Source of the DNA: Candidatus Microgenomates bacterium
GTDB lineage: Bacteria; Patescibacteriota; Microgenomatia; JAADGY01
DNA length: 15,850 bases
Reading direction: 5' to 3'
Assembly (NCBI GenBank): GCA_015486555.1
Contig: WFRL01000012.1
Coordinates: forward strand, 1-15,850
Of this stretch, positions 14,500 to 15,850 are shown in pieces; position 1 is the stretch's first letter; each line of letters opens with the position of its first letter. The notes beneath the pieces were generated by a model. It had not been told where the DNA came from. It saw only the letters and a program-made list of their open reading frames with translations, and searched no databases. Both the position numbers and the translations under genes were made by a program.

Positions 14500-14859
14500 T
14501 CAAAGATGGGGCCAAAAAATTAATAAACCAGAAATGGCGGCGGCTAGAGATAAGACTAGAACACCGGCCGCAGCTACGTCTTTAGCCTGTTTTGCCAAAG
14601 GATGATACTCAGGGGAAACCAAATCGACTAAGTACTCAATAGCTGAGTTAAAGAGCTCTCCTCCTAAAACCAAACCAATCCAAGCCAAAGTAATTAGCCA
14701 TTCTTTAAGAGAAAGAGATAAAAAGAAGCCTCCAATAATAACCAATCCGGCCACCGCCAGCTGGATGCGAAAATTTACTTCCTGTTGCCAAGCTATCTCC
14801 AATCCCTCAAAAGCTATCTTCACTCCTCGCCAAAATTCTCTGGTCTCTTTCTTTTTCAT
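14500..14859 (-). CDS. dgkA: DgkA-family diacylglycerol/undecaprenol kinase
   Basis: 119 residues with three membrane helices, the standard size for the small integral-membrane kinase family. E27 near the first helix, GELFNSAIEYLVDL at 67-80 (E68, N71, E75) and AKQAKDVAAAGVLV at 89-102 (D94) are the family signature and active-site residues. In Gram-positive-type members the substrate is undecaprenol, which yields undecaprenyl phosphate. Pairing with mraY, the user of that carrier lipid, supports undecaprenol kinase here, although diacylglycerol cannot be excluded. The ATG at 14859 is preceded by AAGG with a short 4-base spacing. The mraY ATG lies 3 bp after its stop. Confidence 0.92.
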   Translation of the reverse strand: MKKKETREFWRGVKIAFEGLEIAWQQEVNFRIQLAVAGLVIIGGFFLSLSLKEWLITLAWIGLVLGGELFNSAIEYLVDLVSPEYHPLAKQAKDVAAAGVLVLSLAAAISGLLIFWPHL

Positions 14860-14862
14860 CTT

Positions 14863-14875
14863 ACCTTAATTATAA
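14863..14875 (-). promoter_or_regulatory. TTATAATTAAGGT box upstream of dgkA
   Basis: On the minus strand this 13-mer is identical to 4960-4972 upstream of murE. It contains TATAAT (14874-14869) and the AAGG used as Shine-Dalgarno, ending 3 bases before the dgkA ATG. As a -10 box it would start transcription only about 2-3 bases before the ATG. No -35 match is visible. Confidence 0.45.
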
Positions 14876-14925
14876 ACTCTCCTTTCTAACCCCTATCCTT
14901 ATCCCCTCCATGAGGGATGGTAATG

Positions 14926-15023
14926 AGCTTGGAGCTTGGAACTCAGTTATCAGTTATTGGAACTAGGAACTAAGAGCTAGGTTATCAGAACTCAGATCTT
15001 GGAACTCAGAACTTGGAACTTAG
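14926..15023. repeat. Degenerate GGAACT-type repeat cluster, region C
   Basis: Units such as GGAGCTTGGAACTCAGTT, TGGAACTAGGAACTAAGA and GGAACTCAGAACTTGGAACT follow each other with a loose 7-base rhythm. The order GGAGCTTGGAAC, CAGTT, GGAACTAGGAACTAAG is the same as in region A at about 4245-4287, and the reverse complement appears at the right side of regions A and B. No gene is present. Confidence 0.75.
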
Positions 15024-15112
15024 AAAAATGACCAAATTACAAATTCCAAGGATACAAACCCCCCCTTCGGTAGGGGCAGGCAAATCCGAGATTCGAAATT
15101 CGAAGCTCCAAA
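15016..15112 (-). repeat. 97-bp inverted repeat, right copy
   Basis: This is the partner of 12163-12258 in opposite orientation, with one substitution and one extra base in the C run (positions 15059-15065). The two copies bracket the M23, mraY and dgkA genes, about 2.76 kb of DNA between them. Confidence 0.95.
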
Positions 15113-15115
15113 TAA

Positions 15116-15137
15116 ACCTGCCTGCCGGCAGGCAGGT
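15116..15137. repeat. 22-bp perfect palindrome, region C copy
   Basis: Identical to 4818-4839 in region A; the inner part is CCTGCCTGCCGGCAGGCAGG. It adjoins the right inverted repeat, on the side where region B instead carries the GGCGGATCCGCC palindrome. It can form an 11-bp-arm cruciform or serve as a protein site. Confidence 0.9.
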
Positions 15138-15180
15138 CCTAAATTCAAATGACCAAATCCAAAACAATTAGAACGGTTAG

Positions 15181-15194
15181 CCCGATTTGTCGGG
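15181..15194. repeat. Short CCCGA/TCGGG hairpin in region C
   Basis: A 5-bp stem around TTTG, similar in stem sequence to the hairpin at 4748-4765. It is not followed by a T run. Confidence 0.45.
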
Positions 15195-15230
15195 AGCATA
15201 ATTGTCTACTCAAGCTTGGGAACTAAGATT

Positions 15231-15394
15231 CTGCGCTGACGCTAGATCCTTCACTTCGCCTGACGGCTTGTTCAGGATAACACGGGGAAGTAGATGGTTA
15301 CCTTACAAGTGAGTCATCCAGAGGAGCTACTTTCCCTCTCTCCGCGTCATTCTGAACGAATGTGAAGAATCTAGCGAGCGGAGCGAGCGCAAAG
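15231..15394. repeat. Hairpin repeat module, region C copy (right part)
   Basis: GCTAGATCCTTCACTTCGCC at 15241-15260 and TTCAGGATAAC at 15271-15281 correspond to the right arm of the region-A module. GTCATTCTGAACGAA from 15346, with GTGAAGAATCTAGCGAGCGG up to 15394, corresponds to the A half-module 4566-4605. The left arm of the long hairpin is missing. Downstream, 15395-15490 holds only AT-rich sequence and a GAGTTCTGAGTTCCAAG unit also seen in region B; I see no gene. Confidence 0.75.
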
Positions 15395-15497
15395 ATATTA
15401 GATCTTTCTCTTTTTCTATCTTCCCAGCAGATTATTAAAAATTAGCTGAGCATTCTTATTTCCGGCTGAGTTCTGAGTTCCAAGATCTAAGTACTAT

Positions 15498-15518
15498 TTA
15501 TAACTTTAAAGTTATAAT
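15498..15518 (+). promoter_or_regulatory. Perfect palindromic operator overlapping the -10 of the XRE gene
   Basis: TTATAACTTTAAAGTTATAA (15498-15517) is a perfect 20-bp palindrome. Its right end is part of TATAAT at 15513-15518, a perfect -10 hexamer. Predicted transcription from about 15525 gives a leader of about 22 bases carrying AGGAGGAGGAG (15536-15546) directly before the ATG. XRE-type antitoxins and repressors bind palindromes of this kind to shut off their own promoters. Confidence 0.75.
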
Positions 15519-15546
15519 AGAATCATAATTGAAATAGGAGGAGGAG

Positions 15547-15846
15547 ATGAAAAAAAGAAAATTAAAAGAACTCACTAAATGGCAAGATTATGAAAAAGAG
15601 CTTTTAAAAGATGGCTCTTTTATCAAAGCGGCTGAAGAAGTAGAGATAGAATATATGTTGGCCAAAAATATAATCGAGCTTCGGAAGAAAAGAAATTTAT
15701 CCCAAGCTGAATTAGCCAAAAAGGTGGGCACAAAACAACCAGTCATTTCCCGCCTAGAAACCGCCTCGGTCAAACCTTCAATAGCTCTCTTAAAACGCAT
15801 CGCCCAAGCTCTAGGGGCAAAATTAGAAATAAAATTTACCTTTTAA
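15547..15846 (+). CDS. HigA-like XRE-family helix-turn-helix protein
   Basis: 99 residues. The N-terminal 37 form a charged helical lead-in of the kind seen in HigA-type antitoxins (LLKDGSFIKAAEEVEIEY at 19-36). An XRE helix-turn-helix domain spans about 40-93, with recognition-helix region QAELAKKVGTKQPVISRLE at 53-71. The start is supported by an unusually strong AGGAGG Shine-Dalgarno sequence 5 bases upstream. It would act as a dimeric DNA-binding repressor, probably at the palindrome over its own -10 box. No toxin frame is visible in the preceding 690 bases; a partner may lie just beyond the window's right edge, or the gene may be a solitary regulator. Confidence 0.88.
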   Translation: MKKRKLKELTKWQDYEKELLKDGSFIKAAEEVEIEYMLAKNIIELRKKRNLSQAELAKKVGTKQPVISRLETASVKPSIALLKRIAQALGAKLEIKFTF

Positions 15847-15850
15847 ATCC

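Noticed and set aside
14926..15023. CRISPR-like array from repeated GGAACT units
   Set aside because: The units are short, degenerate and without regular unique spacers, and no cas gene is in the window.
12163..15112. Composite transposon formed by the 96-bp inverted repeats
   Set aside because: No transposase lies between or beside them, and the enclosed genes are core wall genes. An invertible segment or repeat-family pair is the simpler reading.

Overview
The window is a cell-wall and cell-division (dcw-type) gene neighbourhood, cut apart and interspersed with repeat-rich spacers. The proteins are compact, and the genes overlap by 1-11 bp or sit 2-3 bp apart. Several key motifs diverge from the textbook form: Asp at the MurA active site, a reduced MraY histidine motif, and a MurE fused to a sugar nucleotidyltransferase. 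Long spacers are filled with hairpin-forming repeats. This combination suggests a candidate-phyla-radiation (Patescibacteria, perhaps Microgenomates-like) bacterium. That is an inference from style, not from a marker gene. TGA acts as a stop in the overlapping gene junctions, so the code looks standard.

Layout. (1) 1-753 (+): 3' part of a membrane-anchored protein of unknown function, overlapping tail-to-tail with ftsI. (2) 719-4143 (-): mraZ-rsmH-ftsL-ftsI, one tightly overlapped operon. It is driven by a clear sigma-70-type promoter and a four-fold AATGG array of 10-bp period that looks like the MraZ autorepression operator. (3) 4217-4960: gene-free repeat region A. (4) 4982-11563 (+): murE-nucleotidyltransferase fusion, murC (or Mpl-like), murB, murA and an unknown gene, all overlapping. 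(5) 11564-12367: repeat region B. (6) 12368-13456 (+): a membrane-anchored LysM/M23 peptidase. (7) 13459-14859 (-): dgkA-mraY. (8) 14876-15497: repeat region C. (9) 15547-15846 (+): a HigA-like XRE protein behind a perfect 20-bp palindrome that overlaps its -10 box.

How the genes work together. The nucleotidyltransferase domain resembles the UDP-GlcNAc-forming half of GlmU. MurA and MurB turn UDP-GlcNAc into UDP-MurNAc, and MurC and MurE add peptide residues. MraY loads the muropeptide on undecaprenyl phosphate, a carrier that the DgkA-family kinase could supply. FtsI cross-links septal wall, FtsL belongs to the divisome, and the M23 enzyme would trim or remodel wall. murD, murF, murG, ftsW, ftsA and ftsZ are not in this window.

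The most unusual non-coding content is the shared mosaic of repeat modules in regions A, B and C. It includes a nearly identical 96/97-bp inverted repeat flanking the M23-mraY-dgkA segment, a 40-bp exact direct repeat between A and B, and an alternating palindrome slot.
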